Positions 28,497 through 40,033 of a stretch of DNA of 64,000 bases are shown one piece after another. The notes beneath the pieces were generated by a model. The model was not told the origin of the DNA and ran no database searches. It saw only the letters and a program-made list of their open reading frames with translations. The stretch is from assembly GCF_003670115.1 (NCBI RefSeq), contig NZ_QQTY01000005.1, positions 248,001 to 312,000 on the forward strand. The letters run 5' to 3'. The DNA is from Natronorubrum halophilum. GTDB taxonomy: Archaea > Halobacteriota > Halobacteria > Halobacteriales > Natrialbaceae. Each line of letters opens with the position of its first letter. The stretch's first letter is position 1. Both the position numbers and the translations under genes were made by a program.

Positions 28497-28810
28497 CTGA
28501 CGTAACGAGCGAGGGAGCACAGCGACCGTTGCGATATGAGGAGATCAGGGAGCAGTTTCGCTGCGACCGTGGTCCCACTCGAAATTATCTACGCGTTCAA
28601 CTCTTAGCGGCTCGTACCCCTGAGCGTACGAAAAGCCGATTTCCGGCTTCGATACAGTACCGCAGATCCGCCAGGTCACATGGAAACGGTCTGCGTGACG
28701 GTCGCTCCGTGGCCATTAGCCACAATCGACGAGCAGTTTCCCCTACCCCGTCGAGGGATTCGAAACGGCAGTGGTAACGCCTCGAGCGGGACTAAACGGC
28801 GGATACGGTG
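28497..28810. other. Gap between tRNA-Pro and a small membrane-protein gene
   Basis: This stretch of about 315 bases has no open frame with coding character on either strand. It is less GC-rich than the surrounding genes, with no obvious repeat or RNA gene. Confidence 0.45.
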
Positions 28811-28957
28811 TCAATCGATCAGAAACCCGCACGCGGATACCGTGAATCCGATCACGAAGAGGGGGTAGCCGGGGTCGATAGCGAATCCGAGAAGCGTCAC
28901 TTGAAGCCCGAGGATCGCTACTTTGAGTCCGTCCTGGTTCCTCTGGGCCGTTGCCAT
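28811..28957 (-). CDS. 48-residue two-helix membrane mini-protein
   Basis: The minus-strand frame starts MATAQRNQDGLKVAILGLQV and ends VSACGFLID. It has two hydrophobic segments separated by IDPGYP: GLKVAILGLQVTLLGFAI and LFVIGFTVSACGFLI. A strong minus-strand TATA-like TTTTAATA (28982-28989) lies exactly 28 bases before the ATG, as for a leaderless transcript. I recall similar short double-helix proteins in haloarchaea, but function is unknown. It is too short for usual ORF cut-offs. Confidence 0.75.
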   Translation of the reverse strand: MATAQRNQDGLKVAILGLQVTLLGFAIDPGYPLFVIGFTVSACGFLID

Positions 28958-28981
28958 CGTACGTGAACTCTCAGCCACCTG

Positions 28982-28989
28982 TATTAAAA
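28982..28989 (-). promoter_or_regulatory. TATA-like box for the 48-residue membrane protein
   Basis: AGTTTTAATACAGG on the minus strand places a TATA centre 28 bases before the ATG at 28957, predicting a leaderless mRNA and supporting that the small gene is real. Confidence 0.55.
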
Positions 28990-29246
28990 CTGATCAGATC
29001 TCGATTTCGACGACGCCGTTGCGTACGCGATCCGGAGGCGTAATCGCACGAGGTCACGCTCGAGGAGAACGCCGAAACCGACATCGGGTCGGTCGAGTCT
29101 GGCGTGGGAAAGGATCGGTCCCGCCTCGGGACTTGCCAGAAGACAACCGGCTCTCGAAGACGGTATCGACGGCGTCCCAGGGCTGTGGATACTGCTGTTC
29201 GTCGTCGGTAGCTTCGCCATCAGCGTCGTCACTGATCGCGTCGCTA

Positions 29247-29417
29247 TCACCGCCCGTGCTCTCGAGAGTCCCCGATGATTTCGAACGACTCTCCTCCGCA
29301 GGAACACCGGGTACCTGTCCCGATCGGTCGGACGGATCCGTCGGACAGGATTCGTACCGCGAGGGCGCTCTGGCACTGCCGACAGATCGCGACCGATCGC
29401 TGTCCGTCGACGGGCAT
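29247..29417 (-). CDS. 56-residue zinc-ribbon mini-protein
   Basis: A small minus-strand frame, MPVDGQRSVAICRQCQSALA, then GTGTRCSCGGESFEIIGD, ending SREHGR. Two cysteine pairs, CRQC and CSC(G), are spaced as in zinc-ribbon mini-proteins common in haloarchaea. A TATA-like GTTAAC at 29443-29448 lies about 27 bases before this ATG. A longer overlapping frame from 29437 (127 codons) has low-complexity Ser/Asp composition and scrambles the cysteine pattern, so I reject it in favour of this one. Function unknown; possibly a nucleic-acid or protein adaptor. Confidence 0.6.
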   Translation of the reverse strand: MPVDGQRSVAICRQCQSALAVRILSDGSVRPIGTGTRCSCGGESFEIIGDSREHGR

Positions 29418-29623
29418 GCCCCGTCGTATTCTGTCATATCACGTTAACGTTTTGGTGGAACGGCTTGTCATCCTCTTGAGCACGATCCGTCCGGTGTCAC
29501 TATCGCGGATACCGCTCCCACTTCGGTACCGCGCTGCTCGAACCCGCTACGGTACGCTCGAGTTACCGTCCAGATCGATCGCGACCGGCGGCTTTACGTT
29601 CCAGCCATCCAGATCACCGGATA

Positions 29624-30436
29624 ATGACGGTCGTCCTCGCCGGTGTCGGCGCCGACAGCACGAATCTCGGGGCGCTCGCCCCGCTGTACGACGACGGGCG
29701 CTTCGAGTACGTTCCGATCCCCGAGAAAACCCCGGAGACGGACGAGACCGAAACGCTCGGCTCGTGGACGCTCCGTGCGAGCGACCGCACCGCGGCGGCG
29801 CTCACCGATCGAATCGCGCCCCAGCCGATCGGTGACGCCGACCGGACCGTCTCCGGGGATGACCTCGAGTCCTGGCCCCTCCACCGCGATCCGAACTTCG
29901 CCGCGTTAACCTACGGCGAACACCGCACCAGTGGCTACGTCTCGAGACTCCGGGCGCTCGAACCGGGCGACGTCGTCGGCTTCTACGCCGGCCTGCGTCG
30001 ACCCGATGGCGACCGCGCGCACCGCTACCTGATCGGCTATTTCACCGTCGATCGCGTCGACGTCGTCACGCCCGAGATGCCTCGCGACGAACGCGAAGCC
30101 GTCCTTGCGGCCCACCCCGAGAACGCCCACACGAAGCGCGCCCGCGACGGCGAGTGCTACCTCGAGAAACCGGTCGTCCTCGTCGACGGACGCGAACCCG
30201 GCGGTCTGTTCGACCGCCACCCGATCCGGCTGAGCGACTATTACGTCAAGGCGGGGAACGAACGGGCGCAGTACTATCTGCGGGAGGACGTCGCGACGGG
30301 GTTAGCCGTCCGCGCCGGCGGCGAGAACATGATGTACAAACCGGCCTATCGCTGCGAGCTTTCGGCCGAAGCGTTTCGCCGGCGGGTTGGCCGCCCCGGC
30401 GAACGGACGGCCGAGCACGCGGTCCTCGAGGGCTGA
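29624..30436 (+). CDS. Possible nucleotide-modification-associated protein (Nmad3-like)
   Basis: A 270-residue soluble protein starting TVVLAGVGADSTNLGALAPL. It has an alpha/beta N-terminus, the segment VSRLRALEPGDVVGFYAGLR, the strand HRYLIGYFTVDRVDVV and a conserved-looking SDYYVKAGNERAQYYLREDV. By recall this resembles the Nmad3 family proposed from genomic context to act in nucleotide modification; no catalytic residue can be confirmed here. It stands alone between the mini-genes and an acyltransferase. Confidence 0.7.
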   Translation: MTVVLAGVGADSTNLGALAPLYDDGRFEYVPIPEKTPETDETETLGSWTLRASDRTAAALTDRIAPQPIGDADRTVSGDDLESWPLHRDPNFAALTYGEHRTSGYVSRLRALEPGDVVGFYAGLRRPDGDRAHRYLIGYFTVDRVDVVTPEMPRDEREAVLAAHPENAHTKRARDGECYLEKPVVLVDGREPGGLFDRHPIRLSDYYVKAGNERAQYYLREDVATGLAVRAGGENMMYKPAYRCELSAEAFRRRVGRPGERTAEHAVLEG

Positions 30437-30560
30437 TTCTGCATCACACTCCGCCCCGATCGGGAGGGTCCACTCCGAAGCGGACGGGTCGAACTGATCG
30501 AAGTTCAAGGCGCGTTCCGAACGGTCGGTTTCATGTAGTGACAGGACCTATCCCCGGCCA

Positions 30561-31136
30561 GTGACCGACGAGACGACGTCCCGACACGACCGTGTTCGAC
30601 GCCATCCGACGCCGGGGCCGGGGAACTCGCTCGCGGACTGGACGGACGCTCGCAGCCCACTTCGGGTCGCCGTCTCCTACGTCGTCGTCTGGCTCGTTCG
30701 GACGTCGCCGAGCCTCCGGCTCAAGCGCTGGCTGTTGCGGCGGCTCGGCGTCACCGTCGGCCCCGGCGTCTCCTGGGGTCTCGAGGCCACGCCGGACGTG
30801 TTCTGGCCCGAACTCATCACCGTCGAAGCCGAAGCGATCGTGGGCTACGACGCGACGATTCTCTGTCACGAGTTTCTGCAAGACGAGTACCGGACGGGGG
30901 AGGTCCGGATCGGCGAGCGGGCGATGATCGGTGCCGGGGCCATCGTGCTCCCCGGCGTCGAAATCGGCCCGGACGCACGCGTCGCGGCGAACTCGCTCGT
31001 GACGCGTGACGTGCCGCCGGACACGACGGTTGCGGGCGTTCCGGCCGAGCCGATGGGGTCGGGGAAGACCGGGGGCGCTACGGAGGGCGACGGTGACGGG
31101 AGTGGAAACGAAGATGCCGCCGACAGCGAGCGCTAA
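30561..31136 (+). CDS. Left-handed beta-helix (hexapeptide) acyltransferase
   Basis: A 191-residue protein with hexapeptide repeats typical of the CoA-dependent O-acetyltransferases: VSWGLEATPDVFWPELITVE, then IGERAMIGAGAIVLPGVEIG and ARVAANSLVTRDVPPDTTVA with the closing GVPAEP. The N-terminal 75 residues contain an amphipathic/hydrophobic helix (VSYVVVWLVRTSP) that may touch the membrane. The start is a GTG. The last 30 residues are an acidic tail. The substrate (sugar or other) is unknown. Confidence 0.85.
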   Translation: MTDETTSRHDRVRRHPTPGPGNSLADWTDARSPLRVAVSYVVVWLVRTSPSLRLKRWLLRRLGVTVGPGVSWGLEATPDVFWPELITVEAEAIVGYDATILCHEFLQDEYRTGEVRIGERAMIGAGAIVLPGVEIGPDARVAANSLVTRDVPPDTTVAGVPAEPMGSGKTGGATEGDGDGSGNEDAADSER

Positions 31137-31251
31137 CTCGAGCGGACGTTGTTCCTCGTACAGCCGCGATCAGCGCGACGGTAGCGACACTGTTGGGTCG
31201 AATAGAACGGAAAAGCGGTCGCCCCAGAAGTCGGAACCGGTCGGGGAACGG

Positions 31252-32406
31252 TTACAGCGACGACCAGGACTTGCGGGCCTGGTTCCAGGAGGTGATGTCC
31301 GCGATCCAGCGGGCGGCGATCATCTTTTTGAGATTCTTCGCGGGGATGCCCCCGAAGGTGTCGAGAGGGAGCATCGCGACGTCGTGGGCGACTGCCTTCT
31401 CGCCGACGGAGACGACGGTCCCCTTGTTGTTGTACTCCCAGGTCTTCAGCGGGCGATTCTCGATGGCACGGGAGATGTTCTCGCCGGCGACCTCCGCGGC
31501 CTGCCAGGCGGCCTGTGCGGTCGGCGGTGCGGGCTGGTCTCCCTGATCGATGATCGCCGAGTCGCCGATCGCGAAGACGCGCTCGTCGGATGTCTGAAAG
31601 TTGGCCGCCGTGTTGACGCGGTTGTGCTCGTTGTCGAGGTCGACGTCGTCCATCGCGTCGCGGCCCGTGATTCCGCCGGTCCAGACGAGGACGTCGTGGT
31701 CGAGTGGGTCGCCCTCGTCGAACTCGATGGTTTCCGCGTTGGCTTCCGTGATCGGGTCGTCCGTGTGAATCTGGACGCCGGCCTCCTCGAGCAGGTCTCG
31801 TAGGGCCTGCTGGATCTCCGGATCGTTCCCGGGGAAGATCTCATCGAGCGCCTCGACGAGGTGGATGTCGATCGGCGCGCGGTGGGCGTCGCGGAACTCC
31901 GCGATCTCGCCGGCGGTTTGAATGCCCGAGAGTCCGGCACCGCCGATGACGACCTGTGCGGGTTCGCCGCGGGTCGCCTCCTGGCTGGCGTCCGTGATGG
32001 CCTCGTGAATCTCGAGTGCGTCATCGAGACTCTTCAGGGTGAGCGAGTGCTCCTCGAGGCCGGGAATGCCGTAGTAGGCGGTTTGGCTGCCGAGTCCGAC
32101 GAGGACGTAGTCGTACTCGACGTCGTCGGTGTCGGCGAGTTCGACGACTTGCTCCTCCACGTCGAGACCCGTGACGTCGTCATGAATGAACCGCGTCGAC
32201 GGGTCCGCGATCCGATCGACGCGGAACGTGATGTCCGAGCGGACGTCAGGGTCGCGGATCACGCGGTGGGACTCGTGGAGAACCAGATGATAGTCGACGT
32301 CTGCGATCCAAGTGAGGCGCGCGTTGCCCCCGAGTTCCGACTGGAGTTTGTTGATCGCACCGGTACCGGCATATCCGGCCCCGAGCACGACGACGTTTTC
32401 AGTCAT
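31252..32406 (-). CDS. FAD-dependent NAD(P)H oxidoreductase, type II NADH dehydrogenase-like
   Basis: A 384-residue two-dinucleotide-binding flavoprotein. The N-terminal FAD fold starts ENVVVLGAGYAGTGAINKLQ. The NAD(P)H fold has VVIGGAGLSGIQTAGEIAEF, and the FAD-closing motif ERVFAIGDSAIID is near residue 290. In aerobic haloarchaea such NDH-2 enzymes pass electrons from NADH to menaquinone without pumping protons. Sulfide:quinone reductase is less likely because the catalytic cysteines are missing. The C-terminal amphipathic region would bind the membrane. Confidence 0.88.
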   Translation of the reverse strand: MTENVVVLGAGYAGTGAINKLQSELGGNARLTWIADVDYHLVLHESHRVIRDPDVRSDITFRVDRIADPSTRFIHDDVTGLDVEEQVVELADTDDVEYDYVLVGLGSQTAYYGIPGLEEHSLTLKSLDDALEIHEAITDASQEATRGEPAQVVIGGAGLSGIQTAGEIAEFRDAHRAPIDIHLVEALDEIFPGNDPEIQQALRDLLEEAGVQIHTDDPITEANAETIEFDEGDPLDHDVLVWTGGITGRDAMDDVDLDNEHNRVNTAANFQTSDERVFAIGDSAIIDQGDQPAPPTAQAAWQAAEVAGENISRAIENRPLKTWEYNNKGTVVSVGEKAVAHDVAMLPLDTFGGIPAKNLKKMIAARWIADITSWNQARKSWSSL

Positions 32407-32524
32407 ACCTATTCATCTGAAACACTACGATACAAAGGTGTTGGAACCGATACCTACGTGATGTGTGTTCTCATGACGCAATGGGGTCTCGGTCCGGCTG
32501 TCGACCCTGCGACGGCCGTTCCGA

Positions 32525-33445
32525 TCAGAGGATTCGTTCGCCGAACGCGCTCGCGGTGAGTTCGGCTGCGAGCGTCGCCGTCTCGTTGCCTTCGTCGAGG
32601 ATCGGATTCACTTCGACGACGTCCATCGACCGGACGATCCCGTCGGTCTCCTGACGCTGAGAGACGGTCTCGAGCGCGGCGTGGGCTTCTCGGTAGGTGA
32701 CGCCGCCGCGGACGGGCGTCCCGACGCCGGGGGCCGTCTTGGGATCGAGCCAGTCGAGGTCGAGACTGACGTGAATCCCGTCGGTACCGTCGGTTGCGAC
32801 GTCGAGTGCGTCCGCGACGACGGCGGTCATCCCGCGCTCGTCGATGTCGGCCATGGTAAACGCCGTCATCTGGCTCTCGCGGAGCAGTTCCCGTTCGCGT
32901 TCGTCGATGCTCCGCAGGCCGACGTACGCGATCGACTCCTCGCGGACGCCCGGCGCGGTAGCCCACTCCATCTCCTCGAAGGCACCGCGACCGAGCGTCG
33001 CGGCGAGGGGCATCCCGTGGACGTTGCCGCTGGGAGACGTCTCCGGCGTGTTGAGGTCCGCGTGGGCGTCGAACCAGATCACACCGAGGTTGGCATCTCG
33101 CGACGAACCGTGCATCGATCCGATCGCAACCGAGTGATCCCCGCCCAACACGAGCGGAAACTCGTCGGCCGCCAGCGCGTCCGCAACCTGATCGCTCAGT
33201 CGCGTACAGACGTCCTCGACCTCGCGAAGGAATTTCGCGTTTCCTCGACTCGGCTGGTCGACGTCCGGATCGCGCTCTTCCGCCCGCGGAATCGAGAGAT
33301 CCCCCGCATCGACCGGTTCGACGCCGGCGTGCACTAATCCGTCGGCCAGTCCCGCGTACCGAATAGCCGATGGTCCCATGTCGACGCCGCGGCGATCCGC
33401 CCCGTAGTCCATCGGCGCACCGATGATTCTGACGGTCGTACCCAT
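32525..33445 (-). CDS. rocF: Arginase/agmatinase family ureohydrolase
   Basis: A 306-residue manganese ureohydrolase. Metal-binding motifs are GGDHSVAIGSMHGSS, WFDAHADLNTPETSPSGNVH and SLDLDWLDPKTAPGVGTPVR. The GxGxxxDRRGVDMGPSAIRYAG start and STSPSGNVHGMP-like loop favour arginase (arginine to ornithine plus urea) over agmatinase. I use the ATG at 33445, where homology begins, over the frame start at 33499. It diverges from a metalloregulator. Confidence 0.9.
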   Translation of the reverse strand: MGTTVRIIGAPMDYGADRRGVDMGPSAIRYAGLADGLVHAGVEPVDAGDLSIPRAEERDPDVDQPSRGNAKFLREVEDVCTRLSDQVADALAADEFPLVLGGDHSVAIGSMHGSSRDANLGVIWFDAHADLNTPETSPSGNVHGMPLAATLGRGAFEEMEWATAPGVREESIAYVGLRSIDERERELLRESQMTAFTMADIDERGMTAVVADALDVATDGTDGIHVSLDLDWLDPKTAPGVGTPVRGGVTYREAHAALETVSQRQETDGIVRSMDVVEVNPILDEGNETATLAAELTASAFGERIL

Positions 33446-33575
33446 ACGCTCCCTACGAAACGGCGTGGTTTGATCGTGACGATCGATACCGGCGGCCACC
33501 CCGCTTAGGTGCGTCCGGTCGATCGGCTGGCCGCCCCCGTTACCGGCTTTTCCCCGCCGTATGAGACAGCGACAG

Positions 33576-33599
33576 ATTTAGGGTTAGATGGGGCTAAAT
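33576..33599. promoter_or_regulatory. Candidate metalloregulator operator over the DtxR-family gene promoter
   Basis: ATTTAG (33576-33581) and CTAAAT (33594-33599) form a perfect inverted repeat with a 12-base spacer, just before the DtxR-family start at 33610. The left arm coincides with the TATA position for a leaderless transcript. The TTAG...CTAA arms resemble DtxR/IdeR-type operators (TTAGG...CCTAA). Binding here would block transcription, so autoregulation is a sensible inference. Confidence 0.5.
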
Positions 33600-33609
33600 T
33601 CCGAGTACG

Positions 33610-34290
33610 ATGATGCTGAGCGACGTGATGGAGGACTATCTCAAGGCGATCTATCAGCTTCAACGCGAGACCGACGGGCGAATCAAGACGTCGGCCATCG
33701 CCGAAGAGCTGGACGTCACGTCGCCGACCGTTACCAGCATGCTCGACAAACTCGAGGACCGCGGCTTCGTCGACCGCGAGAAGTACCGCGGCGTCACCCT
33801 CACCGGTGAAGGCGAAACCGTCGCTCTCGAGGTGATCCGCCATCACCGGCTGCTCGAGGCCTACCTCACCGAACATCTCGACTACGACTGGGCGGAGGTC
33901 CACGAGGAAGCCGACCGACTCGAACACCACATCAGCGAAGACTTCGAAGCGCGCGTCGCGGACGCCCTCGGCGAACCGACCGTCGACCCGCACGGCTCAC
34001 CGATTCCCGGTGCCGACCTCGAACCGCCCGAACGAACCGAGGGCAAGTCCGTCACGGAGTTCGAGGAGGACGACGTCGTGGTCGTCGAGGAGGTCGCCGA
34101 CCGCGACGCCGACGTCCTCTCGTACCTCGCCGACCACGGGGTCGAACCCGGCGTCGAACTCGAGATACTCGAGGTCGCCCCCTTCGGGATGGTCACCGCG
34201 CGCTCGAGCAGTCGCGAGGGAACCGTCTCGCTCCCCGAATCCGTCGCCCACCACGTTCGCGTCGCCGCACCACCGGAACTCGAGCAATAG
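33610..34290 (+). CDS. DtxR-family metal-dependent transcriptional regulator (SirR/MntR-like)
   Basis: A 226-residue iron/manganese-responsive repressor. The winged helix is at the N-terminus (MEDYLKAIYQLQRETDGRIK, then AEELDVTSPTVTSMLDKLED). The metal-binding and dimerisation domain includes RHHRLLEAYLTEHL and HEEADRLEHHISEDFEARV. A C-terminal FeoA/SH3-like domain (VEPGVELEILEVAPFGMVTA) follows. The start is either of two adjacent ATGs. It diverges from the arginase gene. Confidence 0.93.
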   Translation: MMLSDVMEDYLKAIYQLQRETDGRIKTSAIAEELDVTSPTVTSMLDKLEDRGFVDREKYRGVTLTGEGETVALEVIRHHRLLEAYLTEHLDYDWAEVHEEADRLEHHISEDFEARVADALGEPTVDPHGSPIPGADLEPPERTEGKSVTEFEEDDVVVVEEVADRDADVLSYLADHGVEPGVELEILEVAPFGMVTARSSSREGTVSLPESVAHHVRVAAPPELEQ

Positions 34291-34757
34291 CGCACAGGGA
34301 TCGTCTCCGCGCAACTATCCGGAGGGGAGCCGCATTCAGACGCCCACCGCTGTGAATATTCATGACCACGCCCGATTTTAGACGCGTCTAACCGCTGGCT
34401 GATGCCGTCTCGACCTCACGCTACCGAGGGTGACGTAGGTCCACGACGGGGCAGGATGGGGTACACTCGCCACTGAGACACTGCTCGCCGTCTCCTTACA
34501 TACGATCGCGCAGTTCGTTTCAGTCGTGCCGATAGCTCGAGCGACTGCCGGTCGTCGCCAATCGGGTGGTCACGAGGACGAGCCGAAAACCGCCCTACTG
34601 CGGTACAGCTAACAGCTCATCATCAGTATTCCGTCACGAACTGCGGACAACTATCGAAACAAAACGCCTTACTGTAGCCGACTCGAACGTCAGAATCTGA
34701 GGGAAACAGCGTAACCCACCCGTCGGGTTTAAGGAACCCACTTACGAACAATATAGT
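34291..34757. other. Gap between the DtxR-family gene and a winged-helix regulator
   Basis: No frame here has coding character. A perfect 14-base palindrome lies at 34378-34391. The 3' end holds the promoter of the next gene, with a TATA-like TTTAAG centred about 28 bases before the ATG at 34758. The middle 300 bases show nothing else. Confidence 0.5.
34378..34391. repeat. Perfect 14-base palindrome
   Basis: TTAGACGCGTCTAA is a perfect palindrome 88 bases after the DtxR-family stop. Its outer TTAG/CTAA arms match those of the candidate operator at 33576-33599, so it may be a second binding site for the same regulator, though no start codon follows closely. Confidence 0.5.
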
Positions 34758-35291
34758 ATGTCATCCATCGAACTCACCCCCAGCCAAAAGAAAATTCTCC
34801 GGGCGCTAACGAATCTGCACAAAGAGTCGGAAGCCGCCATCAAAGGAGAGGATATCGCCGAACAGGTCGATCGAAATCCGGGGACGATTCGCAACCAGAT
34901 GCAGAGTCTCAAGGCCTTGCAACTCGTCGAAGGCGTACCAGGACCCAAAGGCGGGTACAAACCCACCGCGGCCGCCTACGAAGCCCTCGAGATCCAGCAG
35001 ATGGACGATCCGGCCTCCGTTCCGCTCGAGCACGAGGGGAACCCCGTCGAGGACGTCATCGTCGAAGAGATAGACCTCTCGAGCGTCCACCATCCCGAAC
35101 TCTGTCGCGCCGAGATCCACATGCAGGGATCGATGGGCGAGATTCACGAGGACGACACGGTTATCGTCGGCCCGACGCCCCTCTCGAAACTCGTTATCGA
35201 GGGCCGCGTCGACGGCAAGGACGACACCAACAACATCCTCATCCTGCGCATCGAGGACATGGTCGCTCCCGCCGAAGAACCAGCCCACTGA
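34758..35291 (+). CDS. Winged-helix transcriptional regulator (Rrf2/TrmB-like)
   Basis: A 177-residue protein with an N-terminal HTH (SQKKILRALTNLHKESEAAI, then IAEQVDRNPGTIRNQMQSLK) and wing (PGPKGGYKPTAAAYEAL). The C-terminal domain (AEIHMQGSMGEIHEDDTVIV, then KLVIEGRVDG) has beta-rich character and may sense a ligand or mediate dimers. It has no cysteine cluster as in Fe-S Rrf2 proteins. The TATA-like TTTAAG at about 34727-34733 agrees with the start. Confidence 0.82.
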   Translation: MSSIELTPSQKKILRALTNLHKESEAAIKGEDIAEQVDRNPGTIRNQMQSLKALQLVEGVPGPKGGYKPTAAAYEALEIQQMDDPASVPLEHEGNPVEDVIVEEIDLSSVHHPELCRAEIHMQGSMGEIHEDDTVIVGPTPLSKLVIEGRVDGKDDTNNILILRIEDMVAPAEEPAH

Positions 35292-35473
35292 ACCGCACGC
35301 CGGTAGCCCGTCTCGTCGCTCCTCGCTCTACCCGACGGGTTCTCTTATGCGCTCTCGAGACAGGATGTGTGTCACGAGACCGATCCTCACGCCGTTTCTC
35401 TTCCGCCGAGCGCTCCCCCGCCTCTAGAGGCGTCGAAAAGCCGTCTAAACGGAAAAGAACCGCGCCGTGATAC

Positions 35474-37948
35474 TCAGCTCTCGTCGGTATCGACCGTCGT
35501 AGCCGCCGGAATCTCGTCGACGCTCGCGACCGCGTCGCCGTCTTCGACGGCCATCACGATCACGCCCATGGTGTTGCGCCCGACCGTCGAAATTTCGTCG
35601 ACGCGGGTGCGGACGATCTGCCCGCGTTCGCTCATCACGACGAGCTGATCGTCGTCGGCGACGGCCTTGACGGCCGTTACGGGTCCGTTTCGCTCGCCCG
35701 TTTTGATGTCGATCAGTCCCTTGCCGTAGCGCGACTGGGTGCGGTACTCCGAGAGGCGGGTCCGCTTGCCGTACCCGTTTCGGGTTACGGTCAACAGCGC
35801 CCGCCCGTCGTCCTCGTCGGTCGCGACCAGGCCGGCAACGGCGTCGTCGTCGGCGAGTTTGATACCGTTGACGCCGCGGGCGTTTCGCCCCATCGCGCGA
35901 ACCTCGCTCTCGTCGAATCGGATCGTCATCCCGCCTTCCGTCGCGATGACCAGATCCTGCGAGCCGTCGGTGACTTCGACGTCGACGAGTTCGTCGCCCT
36001 CCTCGAGGTCGGCCGCGATGATCCCGGTCGAACGGATGTTGTCGAACTGCTCGCCGGCCGTTCGCTTGACGTATCCGTGACGGGTCGTCATCGTCACGTA
36101 CTCCTCGTCGCCGAAGGCGTCGGTGTCGACGATCGCCGTGATATCCTCGTCGGTATCGAGATCGAGGATGTTGACCGCCGACTTCCCCCGGGCGGTTCGG
36201 CCCATCTCCGGGATTTCGTAGGTCTTCAGCTGGTAGACCCTCCCCTGGTTAGTGAAGCACAGCAGGTAATCGTGGGTGTTCGCCCGGAACACCGTCGTCA
36301 CGCGGTCATCGTCCTTGACGTCCGCACCGATGATCCCCTTGCCGCCTCGACCCTGGGGGTCGAAGTTCTCGATCGGCATCCGCTTGACGTAGTCGTCTTC
36401 GGTCATGACGACGAAGACTTCTTCCTCCGGGATGAGATCCTCGTGGGTGACCGTCCCCTGGTCCTCGACGATCGAGGTTCGACGGTCGTCCGAGTACTCG
36501 GCTTTGATCTCGCGGAGTTCGTCCTTGATGACGCCGAGCAGTTCCTGCTCGCTCTCGAGGATCGCCGTCAGCCGTTCGATTTCGGCCTGAACCTCCTCGT
36601 ACTCGGTTTCGATCTCGGCCGTCTCTATCGACGTGAGGCTGCCGAGTTGCATCCGGACGATGTGTTCCGCCTGGTCCTGGGAGAAGTCGTAGGCCTCCCG
36701 CAGCGCCTCCTTCGCGGCCGAACGATCCTCGCTGTTGCGGATCAGTTCGACGACGTCGTCGGCGTTCTCGACGGCCGTCAGCCGGCCTTCGAGGATGTGC
36801 GCGCGGTCCTCGGCTTCTTTGAGGTCGTACTCGCTGCGCCGCCGAACGACGTTCCGTCGGTGGGCGACGTACTCCTCTAGGGTCTCTCGCAGGGAGAGCA
36901 CCCGCGGCTGGCCGTCGACCAGCGCGAGGTTGATGACGCCGAAGGTTTTCTCGAGATGGTTCTCGAGCAGTTTGTTCTTGACGACGTCGGCGTTCGCGCC
37001 GCGTTTGAGTTCGATGACGATGCGGACGCCGTTTCGGTCGGACTCGTCGCGCAGATCCGAGATGTCCTCGATTTTACCCTCGTGGACGTCGTCGGCGATT
37101 CGTTCGACCATTCGGGCCTTGTTGGACTGGTAGGGGAGCTCCGAGACCACGATTCGCTCGCGGCCGTTCTTCCACTCCTCGACCTCGAACTCGGCGCGGA
37201 CGCGGATGCGTCCGCGGCCGGTCTTGTACGCCGAGTAGATGGCGTCGCGGCCGACGATGTTCGCACCGGTGGGGAAGTCCGGCCCCTTGACGTGCTCCAT
37301 CAGCTCTTCGACCGTCGCGTCGGGGTTGTCGATGAGTTCGATCGTCGCGTCGATCACCTCGCCCAAGTTGTGCGGCGGGATGTTCGTCGACATCCCGACC
37401 GCGATCCCCGAGGAGCCATTCACGAGGAGGTTCGGGAACGCCGCCGGCAACACGTCCGGCTCCTGCAGGCGATCGTCGTAGTTCGCCGAAAAGTCGACCG
37501 TGTCCTTGTCGATGTCCTCGAGCAACTCCTCGGAGATGGCCGCCATTCGCGCCTCAGTGTATCGGGGCGCTGCGGCGGGGTCGCCGTCCATCGAACCGAA
37601 GTTCCCCTGCCCGTCCACGAGGGGATAGCGCATCGAGAAGTCCTGGGCCATCCGCACGAGCGTGTCGTAGATCGGACTGTCACCGTGGGGGTGGTAGTCA
37701 CCCATCGTCTCCCCGACGATCGAGGAGGACTTTCGGTGACTCGAGCCGCTCGAGACGCCCATTTCGTGCATCGCGTACAGAATGCGCCGGTGGACCGGCT
37801 TCAGGCCGTCCTCGACGCGTGGGAGCGCCCGACCCGCGATGACGCTCATCGCGTAGTCGATGTAGCTCTGCTCCATCTCGTCTTCGATGCGGACGTTTTC
37901 GACCGTCCGTGCCTGTACGTCAGTCGGATCGGGTACGTCTGAACTCAT
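35474..37948 (-). CDS. gyrA: DNA gyrase subunit A
   Basis: An 824-residue type IIA topoisomerase subunit that breaks and rejoins the DNA gate. The breakage core contains [20 protein letters not shown] and the catalytic Tyr in APRYTEARM. The C-terminal beta-pinwheel carries the GyrA box QGRGGKGI that wraps DNA for negative supercoiling. Gyrase in haloarchaea was acquired from bacteria long ago. It lies 27 bases downstream of gyrB, in the same operon. Confidence 0.98.
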   Translation of the reverse strand: MSSDVPDPTDVQARTVENVRIEDEMEQSYIDYAMSVIAGRALPRVEDGLKPVHRRILYAMHEMGVSSGSSHRKSSSIVGETMGDYHPHGDSPIYDTLVRMAQDFSMRYPLVDGQGNFGSMDGDPAAAPRYTEARMAAISEELLEDIDKDTVDFSANYDDRLQEPDVLPAAFPNLLVNGSSGIAVGMSTNIPPHNLGEVIDATIELIDNPDATVEELMEHVKGPDFPTGANIVGRDAIYSAYKTGRGRIRVRAEFEVEEWKNGRERIVVSELPYQSNKARMVERIADDVHEGKIEDISDLRDESDRNGVRIVIELKRGANADVVKNKLLENHLEKTFGVINLALVDGQPRVLSLRETLEEYVAHRRNVVRRRSEYDLKEAEDRAHILEGRLTAVENADDVVELIRNSEDRSAAKEALREAYDFSQDQAEHIVRMQLGSLTSIETAEIETEYEEVQAEIERLTAILESEQELLGVIKDELREIKAEYSDDRRTSIVEDQGTVTHEDLIPEEEVFVVMTEDDYVKRMPIENFDPQGRGGKGIIGADVKDDDRVTTVFRANTHDYLLCFTNQGRVYQLKTYEIPEMGRTARGKSAVNILDLDTDEDITAIVDTDAFGDEEYVTMTTRHGYVKRTAGEQFDNIRSTGIIAADLEEGDELVDVEVTDGSQDLVIATEGGMTIRFDESEVRAMGRNARGVNGIKLADDDAVAGLVATDEDDGRALLTVTRNGYGKRTRLSEYRTQSRYGKGLIDIKTGERNGPVTAVKAVADDDQLVVMSERGQIVRTRVDEISTVGRNTMGVIVMAVEDGDAVASVDEIPAATTVDTDES

Positions 37949-37975
37949 GTAGTTACCTCACCTCGTCTCCAGCGC

Positions 37976-40000
<2,025 letters not shown>

Positions 40001-40033
40001 CTACAAAAGCGAGGCGACGGGACCCCTGACCTC

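Noticed and set aside
29054-29437. Minus-strand frame of 127 codons
   Set aside because: Ser/Asp low complexity; a different frame inside it encodes a coherent zinc ribbon.
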